From: CAVONB01 sp963697205 | Lineage (GTDB): Bacteria; Pseudomonadota; Alphaproteobacteria; Rhizobiales; Hyphomicrobiaceae | Assembly (NCBI GenBank): GCA_963697205.1 | Contig: CAVONB010000014.1 | Location: 1-64,000, forward strand | Direction of reading: 5' to 3' | Length of the DNA: 64,000 nt | In this document: positions 1-7,919 of the stretch, piece by piece | Position numbering within the stretch: the stretch's first letter is position 1 | Layout: each line of letters begins with the position of its first letter | The notes under the pieces: generated by a model | Seen by the model: only the letters and a program-made list of their open reading frames with translations | Databases searched by the model: none | What the model was told of the DNA's origin: nothing | Translations under genes and position numbers: made by a program

Positions 1-473
1 GGGCGCAACCCATGGGGCGTTTTCGAATAATAGAGCGGCTTGATGCCGAAGCGGTCGCGCACCAGGTGAACCCGGCCACTGGCACGGTCCTGAATCGCGA
101 AGGCGAACATTCCGTGGAAGCGATCGACGGCCGCCGGCCCCCAGGCATGCCAAGCCTTAAGGATAACCTCGGTGTCGCCGGTAGACGCGAAGCGATAGCC
201 GGCCTCGATCAGCTCGGCGCGCAGCTGCGGATAATTATAGATGCAGCCGTTGAAGGTGATCGTCAGGCCGAGCTGGGTGTCGACGAACGGTTGCGCGGCA
301 TTTTCCGAGAGGTCGATGATCTTCAGACGACGGTGGCCGAAGGCGAAGGGGCCGCGCGCGACGACGCCTGAACCATCGGGGCCACGCGGCGCCATACGTT
401 CCGCCATCCGCTCAACCAGCGCGGCAGATGCCCTCGCGCCGTCGAACCGCAACTCTCCGCATATGCCACACAT
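1..473 (-). CDS. asnO: N-acetylglutaminylglutamine amidotransferase (asparagine synthase family), 3' end cut by window edge
   Basis: The reverse strand opens with Met-Cys-Gly-Ile-Cys-Gly-Glu, so Cys2 is the N-terminal nucleophile of a class II glutaminase domain. The frame stays open to the left edge. It reads through RGPDGSG, GHRRLKIIDLS, FNGCIYNY, GDTEVILKAW and DRFGIKPLYYS, all hallmarks of the asparagine synthase glutaminase domain. The MCGICGELRFDG start resembles the enzymes that amidate N-acetylglutaminylglutamine to the osmoprotectant NAGGN. The ATP-binding synthetase domain lies outside the window, so the subfamily call rests on the first 157 residues. It diverges from a MarR regulator gene. 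Confidence 0.75.
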   Translation of the reverse strand, partial: MCGICGELRFDGARASAALVERMAERMAPRGPDGSGVVARGPFAFGHRRLKIIDLSENAAQPFVDTQLGLTITFNGCIYNYPQLRAELIEAGYRFASTGDTEVILKAWHAWGPAAVDRFHGMFAFAIQDRASGRVHLVRDRFGIKPLYYSKTPHGLR

Positions 474-499
474 CCGTGTTCCAAGCCCTCGCTATTCGT

Positions 500-528
500 T
501 TGACCTCTAATAATTAGAGCCATAATCT
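500..528 (+). promoter_or_regulatory. sigma-70-type promoter with palindromic MarR operator
   Basis: TTGACC (500-505) and TAATCT (523-528) are separated by 17 bp, about 25 bp before the marR start codon. The spacer holds a perfect palindrome with 7-bp arms around a central A, CTCTAATAATTAGAG (505-519). MarR proteins bind such sites as dimers, so autoregulation of the downstream gene is likely. Control of the divergent amidotransferase gene is possible. The palindrome and promoter boxes are seen directly; the binding is inferred. Confidence 0.6.
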
Positions 529-553
529 TTTCACATCAACCCTTGGAGGGACC

Positions 554-1030
554 ATGCCGCAGGCGTCCGAGCTCCGCGCGCTTCAAAAGGCGATCCGCAG
601 GATCGCGCGCGCGGTCGATCTGCATTCACGGCGCATCGACAGGCAGATCGGGCTGACGCTTCCACAACTGGTCGTGCTGACCTGCGTGCGCGATCTTGGC
701 GAGGTGACCGGTCGCGCCATCTCCGCGGAAGCCGACCTCAGCCCCGCGACCGTTGTCGGCATTCTGGACAAGCTGGAAGAGAAGGGGCTGATCGAGCGCT
801 ATCGCTCCAAGCTGGACAGGCGCATCGTACATACGCGGCTGACCGAGCGCGGCCAGGCCAAGCTTGCCGCGGCGCCGCCTGCCTTCGGCCCGGCGTTTGC
901 CAGGGCGTTCGATGTGTTGCCCCAGGATTCAAGAGACACCATCATCTCCGCGCTCGGCCGCGTCGCCGACCTCGCGGTCGCGGACTGGGGCGAACAGGCC
1001 GATGAGAGTTCAAGGCCGACTGACGATTGA
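554..1030 (+). CDS. MarR-family transcriptional regulator
   Basis: The 158-residue protein has the MarR winged-helix layout: a dimerising N-terminal helix, an HTH at about residues 55-80 (GRAISAEADLSPATVVGILDKL) and a wing with the diagnostic DRR (KLDRRIVHTRLTERG). The ATG at 554 follows a clear TTGGAGGG Shine-Dalgarno. A palindromic operator sits in its promoter. The ligand is unknown. Because it diverges from the NAGGN-type amidotransferase gene, it may respond to osmotic conditions, but that is only inferred from position. Confidence 0.85.
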   Translation: MPQASELRALQKAIRRIARAVDLHSRRIDRQIGLTLPQLVVLTCVRDLGEVTGRAISAEADLSPATVVGILDKLEEKGLIERYRSKLDRRIVHTRLTERGQAKLAAAPPAFGPAFARAFDVLPQDSRDTIISALGRVADLAVADWGEQADESSRPTDD

Positions 1031-1176
1031 GGCTGTGCCAATCGACAAGATTGCGTGCTCGCGCGCGCACATCAGGCCGCCCCCGGTCGACACGCCTCAA
1101 CGCCTGAGCCTGGCGAAATGGTCTTATTGTCCGACACGTCTGCGTTGTGGACGCATTGAAGTCCATCACTGGGCGG

Positions 1177-2382
1177 CTACCGGTGCGAGCGGATCCCGGC
1201 GCGGTCTGCCAGCGCGCGCGCCAGCAGTCGAAGGGGCCGGAGCACGTAGTAGATTTCCGCCAGGGGACCATCGAGTGGCAAGGCGCGCCAATCGGCGAGC
1301 CGGGGAATGGCAATGTCCGACGCGATCGCGTGGATCCGCGCCGACCGTGTCGGCACCAGCAGCCTGCGCAGCATACGCTCGCCGTCCGCCTGCGGGTCGA
1401 CGTCCTCCCAATACGCCACTATCCGCGCCAGCAGCTGGTCGCGGCCGGGAAAATTCCGCACGGCCTCGTCGACAACGCGCGGCACTTCAGTTTCCGCGAT
1501 GCGTGACGCCAGGAACGGCGCAATCGCAAACGCGAAGCCGCGTCCTTCGCGATGGGCCGTCTCATAGAGACGTTCACAAGCGGCGGCGCCAACACGCGCG
1601 AGCTGCAGGCCGATTTCCTGGACATGTGCGAGCTTGCCCACGCCGTGCTTGGCGGCGTGATGGCAGAGAAAGATCAGCAGATCCTCGTTCCCCAGCGTGG
1701 GCACCGCGTTCGATGCGATCATGACATCCTGCAGGCGCTCTTCGAAACCGGCCAACTGCGGACAGTCGCGATCCCAACTTGCAAACAGCCGCCAATGCAG
1801 ATCGAGGTCGACATCGGGCGAACCGCGGCGCGTAAAGATCATTTCACCGGCGGCGCGCAGCGCGGGATGTCGCGGCGGATCGCGGACATCGACCTCGGTC
1901 GAGAAGCCAAGCGCCTTCAGGCGGCGCCGGGCCTGTGCCACATAGTGCGGAGCCACCCAGACATCGATGTCGGCGTACTGACGAAGGCGCGTGCCTGCAT
2001 AGAAATGCCAGTCCAGGACGGGGCCTTTCAAGGCAGCTGCCGGGAGGCCGGCGATGCGCAACTCCGACAAGATCTCGACCAGCTGCCGTTCGAGGACGAC
2101 GTTGACCAGCTGGCGCATGCGCCGGCCAACTTGCAGGGATTGCAGCATGTCCGGCGGGCAGCCGGTCAAGCCGCCGGAAAGTGCCGCCTCCGCAAGTTGG
2201 GGATAAAGACCGTGCCGATCGGCCAAGGCTTCGAGGCGACCCCAATCGGCACGTGCCGGCACGGCGACCGGCGCGGCTGCCTGCCTTGCGGGGGCCGCGC
2301 GCTGCTCAATCAGGCGCAGGAGAACGGAAAGCTCGGCTGACGCACGGTCATGAATGGCGCGTCGTTCCATCATCCCGGTCAC
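1177..2382 (-). CDS. nucleotidyltransferase-family protein of the lasso-peptide cluster
   Basis: The 401-residue protein matches the NTP_transf_5-type nucleotidyltransferase family: LKGPVLDWHFYAGTRLRQYADIDVWV around residues 118-145 carries the metal-binding D-x-D, and a late FLCHHAAKHG segment is also typical. Homologues occur in lasso-peptide clusters of the paeninodin type and in polysaccharide clusters. A GTG start at 2382 overlaps the upstream methyltransferase stop (GTGA), which implies translational coupling; an ATG at 2373 is an alternative. It is the last gene of the minus-strand lasso operon and presumably tailors the peptide or acts with the kinase. The exact reaction cannot be read from the sequence. 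Confidence 0.75.
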   Translation of the reverse strand: MTGMMERRAIHDRASAELSVLLRLIEQRAAPARQAAAPVAVPARADWGRLEALADRHGLYPQLAEAALSGGLTGCPPDMLQSLQVGRRMRQLVNVVLERQLVEILSELRIAGLPAAALKGPVLDWHFYAGTRLRQYADIDVWVAPHYVAQARRRLKALGFSTEVDVRDPPRHPALRAAGEMIFTRRGSPDVDLDLHWRLFASWDRDCPQLAGFEERLQDVMIASNAVPTLGNEDLLIFLCHHAAKHGVGKLAHVQEIGLQLARVGAAACERLYETAHREGRGFAFAIAPFLASRIAETEVPRVVDEAVRNFPGRDQLLARIVAYWEDVDPQADGERMLRRLLVPTRSARIHAIASDIAIPRLADWRALPLDGPLAEIYYVLRPLRLLARALADRAGIRSHR

Positions 2383-3179
2383 CGCGCGTCCTGCGCGTCG
2401 ACCGAGCGGTGCTTCGCGATCGCGACGCCGTAGCCGCCGGCGACCCGCTCGAAGTACGACATCGACAAACCGGCATCCTCGAACTCTTTGGCGAGCTGAC
2501 CGGCCGTGAAGTGATGGTCGAACGATCCGTCGATGTAATCGCCAGGATCGATCGGTTCCCGCCCCAATACGCGGCGCAGCACGTTGGCGAGGCGCGCGGA
2601 CGTGGCGTGCACGCGGCTCAGTTCTTCACGGTGGAACACGGACACGAGAATGGGCGCGCCGGCGGGAAGGTGTCGTATGAGATCACGAAGGAAGTCTGAG
2701 CGGGCGCGGCGCCCGCGAATGTGCATGTAACCGCCCCAGCCGATGATCGCGCCATCATAGCTGCCAAGCTGCGGCGGTACCTGTCCCGGAGGCGACAACA
2801 CGAGGGCGCTCTCCACGCCGTGCTCTGGCAGCAGCTTCTGCCCGGCCTCGACATAACTGGGATGGCAATCGAAGCCGTCCGCTGCGAAGCCGGCGCGCTG
2901 CAACCCGACAAGCTCCCGCCCGCCGCCAGCCGCGGCAACGAGAATGCGCGACCCGGGCGCGAAATGTGCCGCGGTCAAGCGCTGCTCCCATTCGCGTAAT
3001 CCGCTGGCGTTGAAGTCGGGATCGCCGTACCGGGCGACACGGTCATAGAAGCCCTGGGTCAGCTGCTGGAGTTGCGTATCGGACAGGACGCCGAGCCAGA
3101 AACCCTGATGGATCGTGTCGAGGCCTCGCGTGAACAACTTGAGACCTCGATCGCAGACGTTGAAAACGGTTGTCAGCAT
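2379..3179 (-). CDS. class I SAM-dependent methyltransferase, lasso-cluster tailoring candidate
   Basis: This protein of about 266 residues has a Rossmann SAM-binding motif, ILVAAAGGGRELVGLQRAGF, then an acidic D at the end of strand 2 (GFDCHPSYV) and a GWGGYMHIRGRRARSDFLRDL segment. The ATG at 3177-3179 overlaps the end of the cyclase gene by 7 bp. This start is preferred over upstream in-frame Met codons because those lie deep inside the cyclase. The downstream nucleotidyltransferase overlaps its stop. O-methylation of lasso peptides, for example at the C-terminal carboxylate, is known in other systems. Whether this enzyme acts on the peptide is inferred from the operon. Confidence 0.75.
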   Translation of the reverse strand: MLTTVFNVCDRGLKLFTRGLDTIHQGFWLGVLSDTQLQQLTQGFYDRVARYGDPDFNASGLREWEQRLTAAHFAPGSRILVAAAGGGRELVGLQRAGFAADGFDCHPSYVEAGQKLLPEHGVESALVLSPPGQVPPQLGSYDGAIIGWGGYMHIRGRRARSDFLRDLIRHLPAGAPILVSVFHREELSRVHATSARLANVLRRVLGREPIDPGDYIDGSFDHHFTAGQLAKEFEDAGLSMSYFERVAGGYGVAIAKHRSVDAQDAR

Positions 3180-5050
3180 GACGACGCTGCCCTGGAGACA
3201 GCAGCGGCCGCCTCGCGATAGCGCGGCAGCGAGGCCAGCCACAGCTTCGTGCACGCGATGCGCCATACCGGAAAGGTGACGCTCCAAGTGGGCGAGGGAT
3301 CGGCCAGCCACCGGTGCACCGCGGCCTCGACCTCGGCCTGATCGAACAGCGTGTTCGCAAGTTCGGATTGGCTGTCTTGGCCTAGAACGCGATCGCGAAG
3401 CGTCGGCCAGGCTCGCTTCAGGACGAGCCCGTAATATGACGAGAACTCAGCCTTCGTCGTTCGGTCGAGGACGAGAGGCGGCAGCAAGCCCGGCATAGCG
3501 TCGCGCAGCAGACGTTTTGAGGATCGGTGAGGCAGGCGCTCATGCAGCGGGACCGAAAACAGGAATGCGAACAGATCGCGATCAAGGAATGGAAATCGCG
3601 GCTCGAGGTCGAGCCCTTCGGTGCCAGAGGCGTACCATCCCGTCATCCAGGATACGCGGGAGCGCAGCGCCAGCCACTGCCACAAATCGGCTTGCAAGTA
3701 CGTCAACCCATCAGGCAGCGGGCAAGGCTCAGGCAGCAGCGACCCGACGCCGTCTGCCACCCAGCCCGGCCATGTTTCCGGCGGCCGTGGCCAAACCGAT
3801 CTGACCAGTGACTTCACCGGTTGCGGCGTGACCTGCGCGGCGACGGCGCGCCACGATGGACGTTCATTGATCAGCGCCAGCCAGTGCCTGCTATAGACGA
3901 GGTCACCGAACGCCTCCGCATCGTAGAGGACGTCGTCGCCACCGAAGCCGGACAGCAAGACACGAGCGCCCCGCGCTTGGGCGGCAGCCTCCGCCTGGAC
4001 TCGCATCGGGCGCTGCAGATCGGCAAAGGGACTGTCCGTGCGCCACATCGCCGTCGGCCAGAGCGCATCAAAGTGACCGGTGTCACAGGGGATCGGGATC
4101 CAATCGAGTTTCCGGGCGTCAAGAAACGCGCGAATGTATATCGACTCATCGGTCGGCAAGCCGTCGTAGGTGTAGGACAGTGCCGCTAGCGTGGCGGGCA
4201 CATTGCCCGACTGATTGAGCTCGTGCGCCACCGCGGCGATCGAGCTGGAATCATGACCGCCGCTCAGCTCCATCACGACGGGAGTACCGCTCACCAGACG
4301 TTTGGCGACGGCGGATGTAAACAGCGCCCGGAACTGCTCCACGCGCGCGGCAGAGTTGCGCGCCGGCTCGAGGCGTTTCATCGGTGGCTGCCAGTACCGG
4401 ACCTGCGCGATGCCGTTGGCGTTGGCAATGAGCATGTGGCCCGGGCCGAGCCGCTCGATGTCGCGAAAAAAACTTCGCGTATGGCTGTAAGCCCTATCCA
4501 GTATGAACTCGGCGAGGCGGGGGAGATCGGGCTCGACGGGCGCGCCGGCCCCGACGAGGATCTGCTTGGCTTCCGAGGCGATGACGAGCCGCCGGCCGGT
4601 CGACCAATAGTGCAGCGTGCGTACGCCGAACGGATCACGCGCTGCAATTACCTCGCCGCGCCGGCCATCCCAGATGACGAGGGCGAAGTCGCCATCAAGA
4701 CGCGCGAAAAGATCGCGTCCCCAGCGGTCGTAGCCGGCGATCAAAACGTCGCCTGCACCGGCCTGGAGCGGTAGGCCGAGCTCGCGCGCCAGCTCGCCAC
4801 GATTGTAGATGATCGCATCCGCGACGACGGCGAGATTTCTCTCGCGATCACGAGCGATGTCGGGCGAACCGAGATCCCCGCCCGGCGCGGCATCGACGAG
4901 GCCGAACGCCGTGGTGGCGCGCGCACCGGAAACCAGCAGCGGCTGCGCCGTTCGCGAGCCGCGATGCGGCACGACGCTCATGAGAGCGTCGATTTCACCG
5001 GCCGCTATTGGACGCTCAGACCAATCGGCGATTGCCCCGAAGGCCGCCAT
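3173..5050 (-). CDS. lasC: lasso-peptide cyclase, asparagine-synthetase-like (C protein)
   Basis: The roughly 625-residue protein has an N-terminal Ntn-like domain and an ATP-pyrophosphatase synthetase domain with the PP-loop SGGHDSS near residue 263, followed by GFGGDDVLYD. Lasso C proteins adenylate the ring Asp or Glu side chain and close the macrolactam. The N-terminus reads M-A-A-F-G-A-I, with no catalytic Cys2, as expected for cyclases that need no glutaminase activity. The ATG at 5048-5050 shares bases with the kinase stop (TGATG), supporting this start; an in-frame ATG at 5083 is possible. It sits between the kinase and methyltransferase genes in the operon. Confidence 0.88.
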   Translation of the reverse strand: MAAFGAIADWSERPIAAGEIDALMSVVPHRGSRTAQPLLVSGARATTAFGLVDAAPGGDLGSPDIARDRERNLAVVADAIIYNRGELARELGLPLQAGAGDVLIAGYDRWGRDLFARLDGDFALVIWDGRRGEVIAARDPFGVRTLHYWSTGRRLVIASEAKQILVGAGAPVEPDLPRLAEFILDRAYSHTRSFFRDIERLGPGHMLIANANGIAQVRYWQPPMKRLEPARNSAARVEQFRALFTSAVAKRLVSGTPVVMELSGGHDSSSIAAVAHELNQSGNVPATLAALSYTYDGLPTDESIYIRAFLDARKLDWIPIPCDTGHFDALWPTAMWRTDSPFADLQRPMRVQAEAAAQARGARVLLSGFGGDDVLYDAEAFGDLVYSRHWLALINERPSWRAVAAQVTPQPVKSLVRSVWPRPPETWPGWVADGVGSLLPEPCPLPDGLTYLQADLWQWLALRSRVSWMTGWYASGTEGLDLEPRFPFLDRDLFAFLFSVPLHERLPHRSSKRLLRDAMPGLLPPLVLDRTTKAEFSSYYGLVLKRAWPTLRDRVLGQDSQSELANTLFDQAEVEAAVHRWLADPSPTWSVTFPVWRIACTKLWLASLPRYREAAAAVSRAASSC

Positions 5051-5856
5051 CAGCCGGAATCGCGCGGGATAAGATCCGCCCATGCCTTGGCGAATTCGGG
5101 CAGCCGCGAGAAGTCGTGTGGCACGACGAGGCGATGACACGGCACGGTTTTCGATATGCGCGCGTAACCCTCAAACTGGTGCTGCCAAACGCGGGGGGCA
5201 TGCAATTCGCCAAAACCGTGGCGCAGAAGGCTGGTCAACGCATCGCGCGACGGAAGCTGTTCGATCGTCAATGAACCCTCAGCGGTGCCACGCTCGACGA
5301 AGTAGATCCCTGCCAGAGCGCGCGGGCCGGCCGCCGCAGGGACAGTCCAGGCACCGCCGAGATCCCGAACCGGGAGGAGATCATCACAAATACGATGCCA
5401 TCCCTGTGCTTGCAATGTCGCGGCGAATGTCGACTTGCCGGCCCCGCTCTCGCCAACGAACGCGAAGGCACTACGCACCCCCGCGACGCAGGACGCATGG
5501 AGGGTCAGCTTGCCTTGAACCGCTGCCGCGAAAGGCGCCACCTGACGCACCTGCATGGCCCGCAATTCGCTTGTCGGTGCGGCGACGGGAATGACGGCCT
5601 GCCTGCCGTCCGCGCTCAACTGCCAGCCGGCAGCGGCGTACCAGTCGGCACGCTCTGGCAGCTTGGCACCAAATAAGACGGCGCACGACGCGTCCGGCGC
5701 GATGTCGTCGGCGTCCATCGTGACAGAGCGATCGATTGCAATCCGCAAACCGCAGATCGACACCTCGCTCCATGTTCGCCGTTCGGGGACCGCGTCGCGC
5801 AGGACGCTCTCATGCGGGTGGATTTGACTCATGGGCTCGGTCCACTCAGAAGGCAT
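5050..5856 (-). CDS. lasK: HPr-kinase/phosphorylase-like lasso-peptide kinase
   Basis: The protein has 268 residues, with a Walker A GESGAGKST at residues 135-143, a conserved LHAS just before it (117-122) and a DD pair at 158-159. These are the layout of HPr kinase C-terminal domains. In paeninodin-type clusters such kinases phosphorylate a C-terminal Ser of the precursor. Here the predicted precursor ends in Phe-Pro and has Ser only in the ring region, so the target may differ. ATG 5856 overlaps the B2 stop by 11 bp; a second ATG at 5832 has a slightly better upstream region. It overlaps the cyclase start. Confidence 0.8.
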   Translation of the reverse strand: MPSEWTEPMSQIHPHESVLRDAVPERRTWSEVSICGLRIAIDRSVTMDADDIAPDASCAVLFGAKLPERADWYAAAGWQLSADGRQAVIPVAAPTSELRAMQVRQVAPFAAAVQGKLTLHASCVAGVRSAFAFVGESGAGKSTFAATLQAQGWHRICDDLLPVRDLGGAWTVPAAAGPRALAGIYFVERGTAEGSLTIEQLPSRDALTSLLRHGFGELHAPRVWQHQFEGYARISKTVPCHRLVVPHDFSRLPEFAKAWADLIPRDSG

Positions 5857-6253
5857 TGGGCGTCGCCGTCATGACCACAAAGGCCTCCGGCTGTCGATCG
5901 AGGCTGACGCCGCCGAGGCTCAACCAGGCATGGGCCTCCCACGCTTCCGCCTCCCTCCGCACGCCGATCTGCAGTTCGGTGCGCAAACCACGACGTGCGA
6001 GCACGCGCTGTGCCGCAACAGCCCGTTCCAGGCAAGTCATGTGCTTGACGTGACGTGACGCGGCTCGGTCGACCCACATGCAGAGCTTTTCCGCTGTGCG
6101 CAGCGCGTCGTCAACGTCACTCACCGCAGTCGCGCACGGCGACGGGGAGATGGCCATTCGCGAGGGAAAAAGGCGCACCAAAGCGGACGCTCGCGCCAGC
6201 TCCAGCCAGCATTCCGCCAGCAACGTCCCATTTCTGATGACCTTCTGCACCAC
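5846..6253 (-). CDS. lasB2: lasso-peptide leader protease, transglutaminase-like (B2 protein)
   Basis: The 135-residue protein matches the Transglut_core3 family. A catalytic triad can be placed at Cys74 (HMTCLERAVAAQRVLARRG), His108 (WEAHAWL) and Asp119 (SLDR). B2 removes the leader peptide before ring closure, guided by the separate B1 protein. The start is a GTG at 6253, 31 bp after the B1 gene, with no strong Shine-Dalgarno. The split B1/B2 arrangement is the usual one outside the microcin J25 type. Confidence 0.87.
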   Translation of the reverse strand: MVQKVIRNGTLLAECWLELARASALVRLFPSRMAISPSPCATAVSDVDDALRTAEKLCMWVDRAASRHVKHMTCLERAVAAQRVLARRGLRTELQIGVRREAEAWEAHAWLSLGGVSLDRQPEAFVVMTATPNAF

Positions 6254-6284
6254 CAGCCTGCTGCACCCTCACGCCTGAACCGGC

Positions 6285-6551
6285 CTATCGAGGCAACAAC
6301 TCCGCACCCTTCAATGAGGCCAGAAAGCTGTCGACGTCGGCGGATGCCTGGCTGTGCGAAATATCGAACGTCGCTTCCAATTCGCTCACGATTTCTTCGC
6401 GCGAACGCTCGGCGCTGGCCAGCCTCCAAATGGCGAGGCCGGCCTCATTGATCGAGAAGTAGTGGCCCGTCTGTGTGTTGAGCAGCACGCTCTCGCCGTC
6501 GAATTCGGCGAGGAGCACCTTGTCCGACCTCGTCACCTGCGCCGTCATCAT
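6285..6551 (-). CDS. lasB1: lasso-peptide RRE protein, PqqD family (B1 protein)
   Basis: The 88-residue protein is a PqqD-fold RiPP recognition element: VLLAEFDGESVLLNTQTGHYFSIN forms the three-strand sheet, followed by the winged helices (NEAGLAIWRLASAERSREEIVSEL). It binds the Y-x-x-P motif of the leader and delivers the precursor to B2. The start at tandem ATG codons (6546-6551) follows a GGAGG Shine-Dalgarno. It lies 71 bp downstream of the precursor remnant. Confidence 0.87.
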   Translation of the reverse strand: MMTAQVTRSDKVLLAEFDGESVLLNTQTGHYFSINEAGLAIWRLASAERSREEIVSELEATFDISHSQASADVDSFLASLKGAELLPR

Positions 6552-6781
6552 GCGCCTCCAGCACCCTTTTCAAACGCCCTGGCCAGAGAGACGAAACGCA
6601 GCCTCTCCTTCGACCCGACCGGTTATGGGAACTGATTGTGCTGCGTGTTATCTGAAGAGCCGCCGGATTTCTTGGTCACGTTCGCCACATGGCCCAACGG
6701 CCTGAGCTTCGGGCTCGCATAGGCCTTGCGCCGATCCGCACGCTCCACGCTCCTGCCGCCGCGCGTCGCAACTTCTGATGC

Positions 6782-7826
6782 GGCTCTGTTCCGCCTCAGT
6801 GTTGTGAGACCTTGCTGACCACTGATTTGGCGGCAGCGGGGATATCATGAAAGCGCAAGACTTCCGGGCACTTGTCGAGCAACTGGGCGACCTCAGCCAG
6901 GTCCAGCGCGACGCGCTGGTTGAGGCGCTGTCTGCGAAGGGGGCCGGCGAGGAGGTCGTCGCCATGATCGAAACGCGGTTCGCGGCAGCGCCGGCCTGCG
7001 GCCATTGCGGCGAGGTTGACTTCAAGCCGTGGGGCTCGGCCTCGGATCTCAAACGCTATATGTGCAAGGCGTGCGGGCGCACCTTCAACGCGCTGACCGG
7101 CACGCCGTTGGCGGGTCTGCGCCTGCGCGAGAAGTGGCTCGACTATGCCCGCTCGCTGGTCGACGGCGTCAGCCTGCGCAAGGCGGCGGCGCGCACCGGC
7201 ATCCGTCTGGACACATCGTTCCGCTGGCGCCATCGCTTCCTCGCGACGGCCAGGGACAAGAAGGCGAGCGCGGTGACCGGCATCGTCGAGGCGGACGAGA
7301 CGTTCATCCTCAAGTCCGCGAAGGGCTCGCGCAAGCTGGTCGGCCGCGCGCCCAGGAAGCGCGGCGGAAAAGCCAAGAAGCCGGGCCTTTCCACCGATGA
7401 GCACGATGCCATCCTGATCGTGCGCGACCGCCATGGCGAGACCACCGACGCGATCCTCTTCGACCTCAGCGGGGAGACGATCGGGTCGCACCTAAAGCCC
7501 GTCGTCGCCAAGGACGCCGTGCTCGTGACCGACGGCAACAGGGCCTACGAGGCATTCGCGGCTGCGACAGACATCGTCCAGATTGCGCTCGTCGCCAGCG
7601 CCGGCGAACGGACGATCGGCTGCTATCACATCCAGAACGTCAACGCCTACCAGAGCCGCTTCAAGGGATGGATGGCTCGATTCAAGGGCGTGGCGTCGAA
7701 GTATCTGCCGAGCTACCTGGGCTGGCGCCGCATGATCGAGCGCGACGGTGACGCGCTCACGCCGCGACATTGCCTCGCCGGAGCGATGGGGCAGCGGGCC
7801 CTGCTACATTGAAGCGGAACAGAGCC
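6782..7826 (+). mobile_element. IS1595-family insertion sequence
   Basis: The 1045-bp element is bounded by 17-bp terminal inverted repeats with one mismatch (6782-6798 and 7810-7826), starting GGCTCTGTTCCGC. It contains one transposase gene, whose stop codon lies at the edge of the right repeat. An 8-bp flanking duplication fits the IS1595 family. It is inserted opposite in direction to the lasso precursor it interrupts, so lasA-promoter transcripts must cross it in antisense. Confidence 0.92.
6847..7812 (+). CDS. IS1595-family transposase
   Basis: The 321-residue protein has an N-terminal zinc ribbon (CGHCGEVDFKPWG and CKACGRTF, residues about 49-78), an HTH-like GVSLRKAAARTGI, and an ISXO2-type DDE nuclease core starting at IVEADETFIL and ending with the NVNAYQSRFKGWMARFKGVASKYLPSYLGWRR segment. 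It is intact, with no frameshift, and fills the IS. The ATG at 6847 follows a GGGG-containing ribosome-binding region. Confidence 0.93.
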   Translation: MKAQDFRALVEQLGDLSQVQRDALVEALSAKGAGEEVVAMIETRFAAAPACGHCGEVDFKPWGSASDLKRYMCKACGRTFNALTGTPLAGLRLREKWLDYARSLVDGVSLRKAAARTGIRLDTSFRWRHRFLATARDKKASAVTGIVEADETFILKSAKGSRKLVGRAPRKRGGKAKKPGLSTDEHDAILIVRDRHGETTDAILFDLSGETIGSHLKPVVAKDAVLVTDGNRAYEAFAAATDIVQIALVASAGERTIGCYHIQNVNAYQSRFKGWMARFKGVASKYLPSYLGWRRMIERDGDALTPRHCLAGAMGQRALLH

Positions 7827-7890
7827 TCTGATGCAGATGTCGCTTTGTTAACGGGCATGCCGCACTCCCATCGATATACGATCCTACGTA

Positions 7891-7919
7891 CGAATACTTA
7901 GGTTAACGCCGCGAGTCAA
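7891..7919 (-). promoter_or_regulatory. candidate promoter of the lasso operon
   Basis: On the minus strand TTGACT (7919-7914) is followed after 17 bp by TATTCG (7896-7891), about 33 bp before the restored lasA ATG. The -35 box is good and the -10 box weak. The site is now cut off from B1-B2-K-C by the IS. Confidence 0.35.

Larger units (their letters stand above)
6774..7834. repeat. 8-bp target-site duplication flanking the IS (outer coordinates)
   Basis: The octamer TCTGATGC is present at 6774-6781 and again at 7827-7834, directly touching the two ends of the IS. The copies are identical, so the insertion is probably recent and came by simple transposition. The duplicated bases encode part of codons 9-11 of the precursor leader. 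Confidence 0.93.
6623..7858 (-). pseudogene. lasA: lasso-peptide precursor gene split by an IS1595-family insertion
   Basis: The 5' piece (7858-7827) starts ATG CCC GTT behind a GGGAG Shine-Dalgarno with a 6-nt gap. The rest (6773-6623) lies beyond the IS. Removing the IS and one target-duplication copy gives 183 nt, exactly 60 codons plus TAA. The leader carries YASPKLRPLGHVANVT, a perfect YxxPxLxxxG(x5)T lasso leader motif. The core is predicted as KSGGSSDNTQHNQFP, or with one more Lys in front. Asp at core position 7 (or 8) could close the ring. A GTG at 6746-6748 could in principle start a shortened 41-residue precursor, but its Shine-Dalgarno gap is only 1 nt. The gene is probably off or expressed at a low level. 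Confidence 0.82.

Noticed and set aside
6648..7052. 134-codon minus-strand frame running from the IS into the precursor region
   Set aside because: It begins inside the IS, is in a different frame from the restored precursor and has no family likeness.
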